Positions 1-8,860 of a stretch of 64,000 nt of DNA are shown in pieces. Source of the DNA: Pandoraea commovens (lineage in GTDB: Bacteria; Pseudomonadota; Gammaproteobacteria; Burkholderiales; Burkholderiaceae); NCBI RefSeq assembly GCF_902459615.1, contig NZ_CABPSA010000008.1, positions 62,001 to 126,000 on the forward strand, given 5' to 3'. Under the pieces are notes generated by a model that had not been told where the DNA came from, did no database searches, and saw only the letters and a list, made by a program, of their open reading frames with translations. The position numbers and the translations under genes are program-made. Numbering within the stretch: position 1 is the first letter of the stretch; every line of letters begins with the position of its first letter.

Positions 1-239
1 TTGCAGGCAAGGGCAACTACGGCTACAACGCATCGTCGGGCGAGTACGGCGATCTGGTGGAAATGGGCGTTGTGGACCCGACCAAGGTCACCCGCACCGC
101 ACTGCAAAACGCCGCTTCGGTGTCGGGCCTGCTCCTGACGACCGACTGCGCCGTTGCCGAACTGCCGAAGGAAGATGCTCCGATGGCCGGCGGTATGGGC
201 GACATGGGCGGTATGGGCGGCATGGGCATGGGCATGTAA
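1..239 (+). CDS. groEL: Chaperonin GroEL, C-terminal fragment
   Basis: This is the 3' end of the 60-kDa chaperonin subunit, which forms the double-ring ATP-dependent folding cage in the cytoplasm. The reading frame enters at base 3. It shows the typical GroEL equatorial-domain end ([20 protein letters not shown], then [19 protein letters not shown]) and closes with the Gly-Gly-Met rich tail found in most GroELs. The start lies outside the window. A strong terminator follows about 100 bases downstream, so this is the last gene of its operon, presumably groES-groEL. Confidence 0.97.
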   Translation, partial: AGKGNYGYNASSGEYGDLVEMGVVDPTKVTRTALQNAASVSGLLLTTDCAVAELPKEDAPMAGGMGDMGGMGGMGMGM

Positions 240-343
240 GTCTCGCAAGAGACTGCATGACCGGGGTGCCGCAAGGTGCCCCGAATGCCCGGCTGTCGGG
301 CTTCGCGCCAGGATCTCGATCCGGGTGTCGAAGCCCGCGCCTG

Positions 344-383
344 AAACGGCAACGAACTCCTCGGAATTCGTTGCCGTTTTTTT
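344..383 (+). terminator. Rho-independent terminator of groEL
   Basis: A 13-bp perfect stem (344-356 with 367-379) closes a 10-base loop. The right arm runs into a seven-T tract at 377-383. It sits between the groEL stop and the convergent LysR gene, whose 3' end begins at 406. Confidence 0.9.
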
Positions 384-405
384 ATGCGCGCTTCAAATGT
401 CCCGA

Positions 406-1338
406 TCAGCGGGATTTGATCGGCGACGGCCGCAAAGGCACCGTGGCCGCAATCTCGTCCTGCATCCAGTCCCAGAAGGCGTGAATCGCCCGCTCGCGCG
501 GATGGTTCTCCCGCCAGCTCACGTGGTACTCCAGACTCGGCGGAATCCGCACGTCGCCAATCTGCACCAACTCCCCTGACGCCAACGTGTCGCGCACCAG
601 CAAGCTACGCGCGGTGGCCACGCCATGTCCCGCCAGCGCTGCGCGCAACAGCAGCCCCGAATCGTCGAAGATCGGTCCGCGCGTCGGCTCATGCGGCGGC
701 AATCCGGCGGCCACTTGCCAGTCACGCCATGATCGGTAGGCGAAGCGCAGCATCGGCAGCTTGGGCGTATCTGCCACCGTGAAGCCCGGCACGCTGGCGA
801 TCAGTTCGGGACTGCACACGGCGATCACGAAGTCGTCGAGCAATTTCCGGGTGACGAACCCCGGCGTTTCAACGCGTTGATGCCAGATGCCGACGTCGAC
901 GGAATAGGGGTCCGGGGCAGAGATGTCCGCGTGAATGCGCACGACCAGATCGATGCCCGAGTGAAGTTTGCTGAAGCGGTCGAGCCGGGGAATCAGCCAT
1001 TGTGCGGCCAGATCGGTCATCACGCTGATTTCCAGACGGACGATGGCGGGCGTGGCGTCAGGCGTAATGCCCGCTTTGGCTTCGTTCATCGCCTCGTCCA
1101 GTTCCGTCATGCCGATGCGCACCCGCTCAGCCAGACGCGCCCCGACGCTCGTCGGAATCATCCGCGCGCCCACCCGCCGGAACAGCGCCGTGCCCAATTG
1201 CTGCTCCAGCGAACGCATATGGTGACTGACAGCACTGTGCGTCAAATTCAATTCCTCGGCGGCGCGGGTAAAGCTCCGATGACGCACGGCTGCTTCAAGC
1301 GCACGCAGGGATTGGAGGGGAGGGAGGTGTTGGAACAT
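406..1338 (-). CDS. LysR family transcriptional regulator, GcvA-like
   Basis: This 310-residue protein has the standard LysR layout: an N-terminal winged helix-turn-helix (about residues 8-66, with SFTRAAEELNLTHSAVSHHM as the recognition region) and a C-terminal effector-binding domain (about 95-300). The LNLTHSAVSHH pattern and full length resemble the GcvA subgroup. It is divergent from the MFS transporter at 1441 with about 100 bases between them, the usual arrangement for a LysR regulator and its target. The effector cannot be read from the sequence. Confidence 0.93.
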   Translation of the reverse strand: MFQHLPPLQSLRALEAAVRHRSFTRAAEELNLTHSAVSHHMRSLEQQLGTALFRRVGARMIPTSVGARLAERVRIGMTELDEAMNEAKAGITPDATPAIVRLEISVMTDLAAQWLIPRLDRFSKLHSGIDLVVRIHADISAPDPYSVDVGIWHQRVETPGFVTRKLLDDFVIAVCSPELIASVPGFTVADTPKLPMLRFAYRSWRDWQVAAGLPPHEPTRGPIFDDSGLLLRAALAGHGVATARSLLVRDTLASGELVQIGDVRIPPSLEYHVSWRENHPRERAIHAFWDWMQDEIAATVPLRPSPIKSR

Positions 1339-1399
1339 GATGTCAAATTCTACTCACAATACGAGCACAAAGGTTTCGTTGGCTTCATGCCGCGCTTGC

Positions 1400-1412
1400 A
1401 TCGACAATCGAT
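1400..1412. promoter_or_regulatory. Possible LysR operator half-site pair
   Basis: Within the 102-base divergent interval between the LysR and MFS genes there is a 5-bp inverted repeat, ATCGA-CAA-TCGAT. It lies 28 bases upstream of the MFS start and could be part of the regulator's binding site. It is short, so the call is weak. Confidence 0.3.
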
Positions 1413-1440
1413 ACCCAAGCAATTCACTAGGGTTTACTCC

Positions 1441-2652
1441 ATGTCGAAAGCACTTCGGATTTTCGTGCTGTTCGCCTGCGGATACTTCGTCTCATACGTG
1501 TACCGCGGTGTGAACATCGGGTTTGCGCCGTTCATGACGCGTGACCTCGGTCTCTCGTCTGCCGATCTCGGTTTGCTCACGAGCCTTTATTTCCTCGGTT
1601 TTGCCGGTGCGCAATTGCCAGCGGGCGTGCTGCTCGACAAGTTCGGGCCGCGCCGTGTGTCGTCGCTAGTGTTGCTGCTTGCGGCGGCCGGTGCGGCGCT
1701 GTTCGGTCTGGCGCACGGCGTTGGCGCGCTGATGGTCGGACGTCTGCTCATTGGCGTCGGTGTGTCGGTGTGTCTGGGCAGTGCATTCAAGGCGCTGGCG
1801 CAGTGGTTTCCGGTGGCGCGTCTGCCGTTGCTCAACGGTCTGGTGATGGCCGTGGGCGGCATGGGCGGTGTGGTCGTCGGCACGCCGCTGAACTGGTTGC
1901 TCGGTCTGACGGACTGGCGCGTGGTGTCGTTCGGACTGGCGGCGCTCACAGTGCTCATGTCCATCGCGCTGTGGTTCGGCGCGCCGGAGAAGCCCGGTTC
2001 GCATGCGCAGGGCGGTTTGTCGGAGGCGTTGCAAGGCGTGCGTCAGGTGTTCGGTAACACGATGTTCTGGAAGGTGACGTCGCTCTCGGGCCTCACGCAG
2101 GGCGTGTTCTACGCGATGCAGTCGCTGTGGATGGCGCCGTTCATGCGCGACGTCGAAGGGTTGTCGGCGGCGGAGGCGGCATCGCTCGTATCGGTCGTAG
2201 GGCTGGCGATGATGGCGGGCAGCGTGGTGTTCGGGGCGGCCGCTCGCTCGCTGGAGCGTCGGGGCGTGAGCGTGTTCGCTTTCTCCGGTGTCGGCATGGT
2301 GCTGTTCGTCGTGGTGCAGTTGCTGCTGATGCTGCGCACGCCGATTCCGCCGGTCTGGCTGTGGGCGGCTTACGGCATCTTCGGTGGCACGGGCATTCTG
2401 TCGTATGCCGTGCTCGCGGAGTACTTCCACGGTACGCTGATTGGACGCGTCAATACGTCGCTCACCCTCGTCATCTTCCTGCTGATCTTCCTGTGCCAGG
2501 TCGGCGTGGGCGCGGTACTCGGCGCGTACGCGGCGCACAGCCCGCAGGGTCACTTCTCGGCGTGGACGGTGCTGGTCGTGCTGCAAGTGGTCGGTGCGGT
2601 CTGGTACTTCTGGCCGCAGCGCCAGCGTGTCGGCAAGGTCGCGGCGGCCTGA
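1441..2652 (+). CDS. Major facilitator superfamily transporter
   Basis: A 403-residue polytopic inner-membrane protein with about 12 hydrophobic segments. Typical MFS features are the loop 2-3 signature region GVLLDKFGPRRVS (about 62-74) and the AALFGLAHGVGALMVGRLLIG helix. The reading frame is open well upstream, but the start at 1441 (MSKALRIFVLF) is chosen because membrane-protein composition begins there and the preceding bases overlap the divergent promoter region. Substrate is unknown; small organic acids or sugars are usual for LysR-paired MFS proteins. Confidence 0.9.
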   Translation: MSKALRIFVLFACGYFVSYVYRGVNIGFAPFMTRDLGLSSADLGLLTSLYFLGFAGAQLPAGVLLDKFGPRRVSSLVLLLAAAGAALFGLAHGVGALMVGRLLIGVGVSVCLGSAFKALAQWFPVARLPLLNGLVMAVGGMGGVVVGTPLNWLLGLTDWRVVSFGLAALTVLMSIALWFGAPEKPGSHAQGGLSEALQGVRQVFGNTMFWKVTSLSGLTQGVFYAMQSLWMAPFMRDVEGLSAAEAASLVSVVGLAMMAGSVVFGAAARSLERRGVSVFAFSGVGMVLFVVVQLLLMLRTPIPPVWLWAAYGIFGGTGILSYAVLAEYFHGTLIGRVNTSLTLVIFLLIFLCQVGVGAVLGAYAAHSPQGHFSAWTVLVVLQVVGAVWYFWPQRQRVGKVAAA

Positions 2653-2676
2653 GCGGGGGGCGATACGCTGCAACTG

Positions 2677-2704
2677 AAAAGGCTCGCCATCGCGAGCCTT
2701 TTTC
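2677..2704 (+). terminator. Rho-independent terminator after the MFS gene
   Basis: A 10-bp stem (AAAGGCTCGC paired with GCGAGCCTTT) with a 4-base loop runs into a T tract 25 bases after the MFS stop. It may also serve the convergent MarR gene. Confidence 0.85.
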
Positions 2705-2742
2705 TTGACGTCGAGACACCCTGACCACCTTGACTCACCGTC

Positions 2743-3294
2743 TCATTTCACGCCTTCCAGCAGCTTCAGCCAGTCGCTTAGCCCAGACTCGACGCTAATG
2801 AGCGTCGCCTTGGTGAGCGGTGCGAGCATGCGGTGTTCGTTGGCCACGTGCGCTTCGACCGCACGCTCGATAAGGGCGAAGCCGTCGTCGGTTAGCTGGA
2901 CGAGCGTGCTGCGCGCGTCGTCCGGATTCGGCACGCGCGCGATCCAGCCTCGGGCTTCGAGACGCTGCAATCGGTGTGTCATCGTGCCCGACGTCACCAT
3001 CAGCGTGGAAAAGAGCGCCGTCGGCGCGAGCCGGTAAGGCGCGCCGGAGCGACGTAACGTCGCCAGCATGTCGAACTCCCACCCGCTCATATCGAACTCG
3101 GCGAACGTGGCGTCGAGCTGCTGCTGGACGAGCGCCGCGCACCGCTTGAGTCGGCCGATCACGCCCATGGGCGACACGTCTAGATCCGGGCGCTCGCGAT
3201 GCCACTGCGCGAGGATGCTGTCGACCGCGTCGCTGCTCGTCGACGCTTTGCCCTGCGTCTCGTGCCCCGCCTTCCCCGTTGATCGCTTCGACAT
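2743..3294 (-). CDS. MarR family transcriptional regulator
   Basis: A 183-residue winged-helix regulator. The core spans about residues 45-160, with the DNA-binding part around LAPTALFSTLMVTSGTMTHR and the wing LEARGWIARVPNPDDARSTL, which carries the conserved D-x-R of MarR proteins. The start at 3294 (MSKRSTGK) is preferred over one 15 codons upstream because GGAGT lies just before it; the upstream start would also overlap the operator. It is divergent from the DMT transporter, with two inverted repeats between the genes. Confidence 0.9.
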   Translation of the reverse strand: MSKRSTGKAGHETQGKASTSSDAVDSILAQWHRERPDLDVSPMGVIGRLKRCAALVQQQLDATFAEFDMSGWEFDMLATLRRSGAPYRLAPTALFSTLMVTSGTMTHRLQRLEARGWIARVPNPDDARSTLVQLTDDGFALIERAVEAHVANEHRMLAPLTKATLISVESGLSDWLKLLEGVK

Positions 3295-3306
3295 GTTGCT
3301 GACTCC

Positions 3307-3330
3307 TTTTATCTTGACATCAAGACAAAA
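3307..3330. promoter_or_regulatory. Inverted repeat, probable MarR operator 1
   Basis: Two 11-base arms, TTTTATCTTGA and TCAAGACAAAA, are reverse complements except for one position and are separated by two bases. The repeat lies directly upstream of the MarR gene and shares the core TATCTTGA with the second repeat at 3344. This points to autoregulation. Confidence 0.65.
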
Positions 3331-3343
3331 GGATACCAAACTT

Positions 3344-3371
3344 CAATTTATCTTGAATTGAAGATAAATTG
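3344..3371. promoter_or_regulatory. Perfect inverted repeat, probable MarR operator 2
   Basis: The arms CAATTTATCTT and AAGATAAATTG are perfect reverse complements around a 6-base spacer. The repeat ends two bases before the ATG of the transporter, so a bound regulator would block transcription or initiation of that gene. No ordinary ribosome binding site is visible, because the operator occupies that space. Confidence 0.7.
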
Positions 3372-3373
3372 CG

Positions 3374-4252
3374 ATGACCCGAATTTCTGCACAGACGACA
3401 AGCACTGCGTGGCTGGATGTGCTCTTCACGGCGCTCGCCCCGATGATCTGGGGATCGACCTACATCGTGACGACGCAGGTGTTGCCCCCCGACCGGCCGT
3501 TCACGGCGGCGCTGATTCGCGTGCTGCCCTCGGGATTGCTGCTGTTGCTCTACGCGCGACGCTTGCCTGCGCGCGGCGATTGGGCGCGATTGCTGACGCT
3601 CTCCGCACTGAACATCGGTGCGTTTCAGGCGCTGCTGTTCGTCGCGGCGTACCGGTTGCCGGGCGGTCTGGCGGCGGTCGTCGGCGCGATTCAGCCGTTG
3701 CTGGTCATGGGGCTGGCGTGGGGTGTGGATCGGCGGGCGCCGCTGCTGACGACGGTGTGGGCGGCGATTGCCGGTGTCGTCGGGATGGGGGTGTTACTGC
3801 TTTCGCCGGGGACGGTGTTCGAACCGGTCGGCATCGCGGCGGCGCTCGCTGGCGCGGCATGCATGGCGGCAGGCACTTATCTGACGCGTCGCTGGCGACT
3901 GAGCATGCCGGTGCTGGCGCTCACCGGCTGGCAACTGTTGCTGGGTGGCTTGATGCTGACGCCGGTGGCGTGGCTGGCCGACCCGCCGCTGCCGTCGCTC
4001 ACGTGGTGGCAGACGGCTGGGTATGTCTATCTGTCGATGGCGGGGGCGTTGCTGGCGTATGCGTTGTGGTTTCGCGGCATCGCGCGTCTTGCGCCGGTGG
4101 CGGTGTCGTCACTGGGTTTGCTCAGTCCGTTGACGGCCGTCGTACTCGGCTGGGTGCTGCTCGGTCAGACCATCAAAGGACTGGCTTTCGTGGGACTTGC
4201 GATGGTCTTCGCGAGCATTCTGGCGGTGCAGTGGACGGCGTCGCGGACGTGA
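3374..4252 (+). CDS. EamA/DMT family transporter
   Basis: A 292-residue inner-membrane protein made of two EamA repeats of about five transmembrane helices each (about residues 12-138 and 150-288). The first repeat opens with the characteristic APMIWGSTYIVTTQVLPP, and the second closes with LLSPLTAVVLGWVLLGQTI, both typical of YdcZ/RhaT-type drug/metabolite exporters. It is probably controlled by the divergent MarR protein, so the substrate may be a toxic small molecule or an amino acid. Confidence 0.92.
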   Translation: MTRISAQTTSTAWLDVLFTALAPMIWGSTYIVTTQVLPPDRPFTAALIRVLPSGLLLLLYARRLPARGDWARLLTLSALNIGAFQALLFVAAYRLPGGLAAVVGAIQPLLVMGLAWGVDRRAPLLTTVWAAIAGVVGMGVLLLSPGTVFEPVGIAAALAGAACMAAGTYLTRRWRLSMPVLALTGWQLLLGGLMLTPVAWLADPPLPSLTWWQTAGYVYLSMAGALLAYALWFRGIARLAPVAVSSLGLLSPLTAVVLGWVLLGQTIKGLAFVGLAMVFASILAVQWTASRT

Positions 4253-4317
4253 TCGGCGCCGGATTTGCCGTCCGATTTTCGTGCGATATTGCGGCGGCGG
4301 TGTCGCCGATGCCGTGA

Positions 4318-4797
4318 TTACTCCGCAGCCACCCAGTCACCCGACTTGCCGCCGTGCTTCTCCAGCACGCGAACGTCGGTCATCGTCATGCCGCGATCCA
4401 CGGCCTTGCACATGTCGTAAATCGTCAGCAGACCGACCTGCACGGCGGTGAGGGCTTCCATCTCGACGCCGGTGCGCCCGATGGTCTCGACCTGCGCGCG
4501 GCAGTGCACGGCGTTCGCGCCGTCGTCGACGAGAAACTCGACCGTCACGCGCGTGAGGGCCAGCGGATGGCACAGCGGAATCAGATCGGCCGTGCGCTTG
4601 GCACCCTGAATGGCGGCGATGCGGGCGATGCCCAGCACGTCGCCTTTCTTGGCCGTGCCGGTGCGAATGAGTGCCAGCGTTTCCGGCTTCATGCGGATGG
4701 TGCCGCGCGCGACGGCGATGCGGTGCGTGCTGTCCTTGCCGCCGACGTCAACCATGTGGGCCTGTCCGGCGGTGTCGAAGTGGGTGAGTTCTGCCAT
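4318..4797 (-). CDS. moaC: Cyclic pyranopterin monophosphate synthase MoaC
   Basis: This 159-residue cytoplasmic enzyme converts 3',8-cyclo-7,8-dihydro-GTP to cyclic pyranopterin monophosphate, the second part of the first step of molybdenum cofactor synthesis. Family signatures are [16 protein letters not shown] near the N-terminus, the [12 protein letters not shown] block and the [18 protein letters not shown] block containing the conserved Lys and Asp. Length matches the family when the start is at MAELTHFD. It is a lone moa gene here, but the window also holds a large molybdenum region at 30.8-38 kb. Confidence 0.96.
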   Translation of the reverse strand: MAELTHFDTAGQAHMVDVGGKDSTHRIAVARGTIRMKPETLALIRTGTAKKGDVLGIARIAAIQGAKRTADLIPLCHPLALTRVTVEFLVDDGANAVHCRAQVETIGRTGVEMEALTAVQVGLLTIYDMCKAVDRGMTMTDVRVLEKHGGKSGDWVAAE

Positions 4798-4917
4798 GAG
4801 TCGATGCTGAGAAAGTGCGGGAAATCGGTCTGAAATCGTGCGCGATCGTGCGGTCCGCGCCCGTGAATTCGCCGCTGTTTTTATCGTTCGGGCGACGGTG
4901 CGGAACGTCCGCGTCTG

Positions 4918-4934
4918 GCTGCTATCATAGCAGC
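4918..4934. promoter_or_regulatory. Inverted repeat between moaC and the M48 protease
   Basis: GCTGCTA and TAGCAGC are perfect 7-base arms with a 3-base spacer in the 174-base divergent interval. It could be an operator for either gene or part of a promoter. No partner regulator is suggested by the neighbours. Confidence 0.35.
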
Positions 4935-4971
4935 AGCCTCGAATGATCAGCGCCACGCTGCGCCCACGCCC

Positions 4972-6564
4972 ATGACGTCCATGCCGACGCACGCCCGTCA
5001 TCCCAATCCCCTCGATTCAAGCGCATACGGTGTCGCCCGTTGGCGGCGCATCGTCGCCGTCGTGATGCTGCCGGTGATGACGGCGACGACGTTCGCCACC
5101 GCCGTCATTCCGACGCAAGCGCTCGCGCAGGGCTTGCCCACGCTCGGTCAAAGTTCGGCTGCCGATCTTTCGCCCGCGATGGAGCGCAAGCTGGGGGAAC
5201 GCGTGATGCGCGAGATCCGCGCCGATCCCGATTACGTCAACGATCTGCTGCTCTCCGACTACGTCAACGCGCTGGGCAGCAAGCTTGTCTCGGCCACCCG
5301 CAAGGTCGGCATCGACGCCAGCCAGAGCTTCGAGTTCTTCGTCGTGCGGGACGCCGCGATCAACGCCTTTTCGCTGCCCGGAGGCTTCATCGGCATCAAC
5401 ACCGGACTGATCGTCACCACGCGAACCGAGTCGGAACTCGCTTCTGTGGTCGGGCACGAGACGGGGCACGTCCTTCAGCATCACATCGCACGCATGCTCG
5501 GCCAGCAGGCGCAGAACTCGTGGATTGCGCTGGGCGGCCTGCTGCTCGGCCTGCTGGCCGGTATCGGCGCGCGCAGCTCGGATCTCGGGATGGGCATTGC
5601 CATGGGCGGGCAAGGGCTGGCCGTCGACCGGCAACTGCGGTTCTCGCGCGACGCGGAGCGCGAGGCCGATCGCGTCGGCTTCCAGTTATTGCAGGCCGCC
5701 GGTTTCGACACGTATGCAATGCCGACATTCTTCGAGCGTCTGCAACGCGCCGATTCGATCAACGAGGCCGGTGTGCCGGAATACGTGCGGACGCACCCGC
5801 TCACGACCGAGCGCATTGCCGACATGCTCAACCGCTCGCGCACTGCCGGTTATCGTCAGCCGGAGCAGTCGCCGGAATACGCGTTCGTGCGTGCGCGCTC
5901 GCTGGTCTTGCAGCAAAAGTCGGCGAGCGATTTTGCGGCCATTGCCGACGCGCAACGTACCGCGATCAGGACGCAGACCGCACCGAACGTGGCCGGGGCA
6001 TGGTATGCGGTGGCGCTGGCTGAAGTGAAGCAGCGACGCTGGGAGCCCGCGCGCGACGCGCTTGAGCGCGCTCGCACGGCCTTCGGCGGCACAGGGCCGG
6101 GCACGCCGAGTCTGGCGGTGCTGGCGTCGGACATCGCAAGGCTGTCAGGCAAGCCGGACGAAGCGCTGCGTATCGCCACGCAGGCGCGCGCCGCGTTCCC
6201 GCTGTCACAAGCATCGGACATGGCCTACGCGGACGCGCTCATCGCCAGCCAGCGCGTGCCCGAAGCCACGAAGTTCCTGCAATCGCAGGTCGAGCGCTAT
6301 CGCAGCGAGCCGATCTGGTGGCGTGCATTGGCTGGTGCATGGGCCGCAGGCGGCAAACGGGCGCGTCAGCATGAGGCGCTCGCCGAACAATATGCGCTGC
6401 AAGGTCAGTGGATGGCGGCGGTGAGTCAGCTCAAGCTCGCGCGCGACGCCGGGGATGCCGATTTCTACGAGCTGTCGACCATCGACGCGAAACTGCACGA
6501 GTTCCAGCGCCGATACAAGGAAGATAAGGAAGACGAGAAGGAATTCAACAAGCAGTTCGGCTGA
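4972..6564 (+). CDS. M48 family metalloprotease with TPR region, BepA-like
   Basis: A 530-residue periplasmic protein. Residues 1-53 form a signal sequence (hydrophobic [19 protein letters not shown], cleavage near ALAQ). The M48 catalytic domain has HETGH at 162-166 and the third zinc ligand in the EREAD motif around 231. The C-terminal half (about 290-520) has alpha-helical tetratricopeptide-like repeats. This architecture is that of BepA/YfgC, which assists or degrades outer-membrane proteins such as LptD and BamA. The assignment as a BepA relative is confident; its actual substrates are inference. Confidence 0.92.
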   Translation: MTSMPTHARHPNPLDSSAYGVARWRRIVAVVMLPVMTATTFATAVIPTQALAQGLPTLGQSSAADLSPAMERKLGERVMREIRADPDYVNDLLLSDYVNALGSKLVSATRKVGIDASQSFEFFVVRDAAINAFSLPGGFIGINTGLIVTTRTESELASVVGHETGHVLQHHIARMLGQQAQNSWIALGGLLLGLLAGIGARSSDLGMGIAMGGQGLAVDRQLRFSRDAEREADRVGFQLLQAAGFDTYAMPTFFERLQRADSINEAGVPEYVRTHPLTTERIADMLNRSRTAGYRQPEQSPEYAFVRARSLVLQQKSASDFAAIADAQRTAIRTQTAPNVAGAWYAVALAEVKQRRWEPARDALERARTAFGGTGPGTPSLAVLASDIARLSGKPDEALRIATQARAAFPLSQASDMAYADALIASQRVPEATKFLQSQVERYRSEPIWWRALAGAWAAGGKRARQHEALAEQYALQGQWMAAVSQLKLARDAGDADFYELSTIDAKLHEFQRRYKEDKEDEKEFNKQFG

Positions 6565-6614
6565 CGGGCGCTGAGGGCGTCCCGTCGCGAAGTTTGTCCG
6601 CGCGTGGCCGAAAA

Positions 6615-7256
6615 TCAGGCGGCCGGTGCCTGCGGATCCCGCTCGAAGCCATACGTCTGCGGCAACGTGCCCGCGTGAACGATGGACAGCGGCAGCGAGT
6701 CTTCATTGCGCCAATGCAGACGCACCGCAGCCTTCGCATCGGCGGTGTCGTCCGCCGTCTCCGCCACTTCGAACGCCTGCGCCAGATCCGACACCTGCGT
6801 GAGCAGATCGATGTCGTGATCGTGCAGCAGCGCCAGCGGCGCGCTCGCGTCCCCCACGCCCTTCGTCCCCACAAAGGCGACGCTGCCATCCTCGTCGAGC
6901 AGACAGGCCTGCGGCACGAACGTCTTGCCCAACTGATCTGTTAGTACAGGCGCGCCGCGTCCGTCGTTCGCTGCGGCATCCCACGTGAGGCGCACCACGA
7001 ACGGTGCGTAAGCCAGCGAGACGTACACGCGTTGCGGGCCGTTCTGGAAGTACCAGCGACCCGCTTCGTCGCTGGCGTAATTGCGGGCGATGAACGCGAT
7101 CAGCGCGGTGTGTCGAATCGGGTCGCCCGCCGTGCCTTCCGCCTGCGTCTGTTCGTCGCGCATGCGCCACTGGCCGCGACGATCGAGTGCGAGCCAGCCG
7201 TAGCAGTGCGGCACATTGGGCCATTTGGCCATCGCTTGTCGAACGATCTCATCCAT
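6615..7256 (-). CDS. Conserved hypothetical protein
   Basis: A 213-residue protein that reads as a genuine gene: it has no signal peptide or membrane segment, is rich in Trp, His and acidic residues, and begins MDEIVRQAMAKWPNVPHCYGW. I recognise it as a conserved Burkholderiaceae protein of a DUF family without known function, but cannot name the DUF with certainty. It is the last gene of the minus-strand run yheT-like - this gene, 43 bases after the hydrolase start, and is likely co-transcribed with it. Confidence 0.8.
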   Translation of the reverse strand: MDEIVRQAMAKWPNVPHCYGWLALDRRGQWRMRDEQTQAEGTAGDPIRHTALIAFIARNYASDEAGRWYFQNGPQRVYVSLAYAPFVVRLTWDAAANDGRGAPVLTDQLGKTFVPQACLLDEDGSVAFVGTKGVGDASAPLALLHDHDIDLLTQVSDLAQAFEVAETADDTADAKAAVRLHWRNEDSLPLSIVHAGTLPQTYGFERDPQAPAA

Positions 7257-7299
7257 TAGGTTGGGAGTCCTTAATGTATGTCGACGCCTTGCGAATACC

Positions 7300-8331
7300 T
7301 CACGCAGCGTTCGGCAGAAATTGACGGAAGTAGTCGACGACGGTGTGTGGCATCCATGTCAGCCCGCCCGGAAACGGCCCGCTCATGAAGCCGACGTGAC
7401 CGCCATGCGCCGGTTGCAGCAGTTGGACGAAGCGGCCGACGTCGCCTTCACCGGGCAGGGCGCTGGCGGGTTGGAACGGGTCGTTGCGGGCGTTGATGAC
7501 GAGCGTCGGGACTTCGATGGCGGGCAGAATCGGCTTGCTCGACGCCCGCGTGTAGTAGTCGAACGCGCTGTGATAGCCGTGCAGCGGCGCGGTGACCACG
7601 TGATCGAATTCGCCGAGATCGCGCGCGGCCATCATCAGATTGCGGTCATAAAGGCCGGGGTATTGATCGAGTTTGGCGAGCGCCTTCTTCTTGAGCGTGC
7701 CGAGGAAGTTGCGCGTGTACACCATGTTGAAGCCGTGCGAGAGCGCCAGACCGCCCGCACGCAGATCGAGCGGGGCGGAGATCGCGCAGGCCGCGCTGAC
7801 GACTTGCGTCGCGTGCCCCTCGCGCTCGCCGAGCCAGCGCAGCAGCACATTGCCGCCGAGCGACACGCCCGCCGCGAAGATCGGGCCGGACGTGTGGGCG
7901 CGCAGGCGTTGCAGCATCCAGTCGATTTCGGTGCTGTCGCCGGAGTGATAGAAGCGCGGGCCGCGGTTCATGCGGCCGCTGCAGCTGCGAAAGTGGGGAA
8001 TCACGCCGCGCCAGCCCTGCGCTTCGACCTCGCGCATCAGGGTGCGGGCGTAATGGCTGCCCGAACCCCCTTCCAGACCGTGGAACAGCACGACCAGCGG
8101 CGTTTCGACGAGACCGTCAGGGGTGGGCGGGGCTTTCTGGGAGGCGGGCGGCGCGACCAGCCAGTCGACGTCGACGAAATCGCCGTCGGGCGTGTCCCAG
8201 GTCTCGCGACGGAACTCGACCGACGGGCGGCGGCCCAGCAGCGCAGGATAGATCGTCTGGCTGTGGCCGTCGGGCAGCCACCGGGGCGGCCGGTAATCCT
8301 GAGGCAGAAAGACGGCCGGGCGCGCTGTCAT
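7300..8331 (-). CDS. YheT family alpha/beta-fold hydrolase
   Basis: A 343-residue hydrolase. The opening RWLPDGHSQTIYPALLG is typical of the YheT/EMB8 family. The oxyanion region is VLFHGLEGGSGSHYA (about 81-95), the nucleophile elbow is GVSLGGN with Ser157, and the FRSCSGR motif typical of the family lies between them. The late His is in the AHGGHVGF motif. Members are thought to be esterases, but the physiological substrate is not established. It lies 16 bases downstream of the NTF2-like gene in the same direction. Confidence 0.9.
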   Translation of the reverse strand: MTARPAVFLPQDYRPPRWLPDGHSQTIYPALLGRRPSVEFRRETWDTPDGDFVDVDWLVAPPASQKAPPTPDGLVETPLVVLFHGLEGGSGSHYARTLMREVEAQGWRGVIPHFRSCSGRMNRGPRFYHSGDSTEIDWMLQRLRAHTSGPIFAAGVSLGGNVLLRWLGEREGHATQVVSAACAISAPLDLRAGGLALSHGFNMVYTRNFLGTLKKKALAKLDQYPGLYDRNLMMAARDLGEFDHVVTAPLHGYHSAFDYYTRASSKPILPAIEVPTLVINARNDPFQPASALPGEGDVGRFVQLLQPAHGGHVGFMSGPFPGGLTWMPHTVVDYFRQFLPNAA

Positions 8332-8347
8332 GCCAACACCGTACGGC

Positions 8348-8803
8348 TTAGTGCAGCCCGTCCGGACGCGCGTGCATCATCAGGCTGAATTGCTCGACGG
8401 CATGCGGCGGCAGGGGGCTTGAATGGATGTGGGCGAAGCGCCAGTCGCCTTGCTCGTGCACCAGCACGTAGGTCGTGTGGATGAGCTGGGCGGTCGTTTG
8501 CCCGGCGTCTTCCTTGCCCACGCGAATGGCCTCGGTCGCGGTATGCACGACCGTGCCGACGGTGTCGTACTCGGTCGTGTCGAGCGAGTCGATCAGCACG
8601 ACGCTCTGCGCGAACTGGGCGACGAGGCCGCTGCGGATCTGCTCCAGGCCGTCCCAGCGCGTGCCGTCGGCGCGAATGTAGCTGACGAAATCCTCGTTCG
8701 CCCAGAGCGTCATCGCGCGATCCGTCTGACCACGGCGCAGCGCGTCATAAAAGGCCGTGATGGTTTCACTGGCGGCATCGAACAGACGGACAAAACGTGG
8801 CAT
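8348..8803 (-). CDS. SnoaL/NTF2-like domain protein
   Basis: A 151-residue protein with a single NTF2-like cone fold: an N-terminal helix pair (ITAFYDALRRGQTDRAMTLW), then the strands FVSYIRADGTRWDGLEQI and the C-terminal sheet ending in WRFAHIHSS. Such proteins (DUF4440/SnoaL-like) are small enzymes or ligand-binding proteins. Nothing in the residues fixes a reaction. It is in the middle of a minus-strand operon with waaF upstream and the YheT-like hydrolase downstream. Confidence 0.85.
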   Translation of the reverse strand: MPRFVRLFDAASETITAFYDALRRGQTDRAMTLWANEDFVSYIRADGTRWDGLEQIRSGLVAQFAQSVVLIDSLDTTEYDTVGTVVHTATEAIRVGKEDAGQTTAQLIHTTYVLVHEQGDWRFAHIHSSPLPPHAVEQFSLMMHARPDGLH

Positions 8804-8860
8804 GAGGATTTACCGTTGAGTGTTACCGGGATCGAATCGAAAGCTTGCCGTGCGCGGCGC

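Noticed and set aside
877-1440. Extended N-terminus of the MFS transporter
   Set aside because: The open frame continues upstream across the LysR gene on the other strand, but the sequence is Arg/His-rich and not membrane-like; the real start is at 1441.
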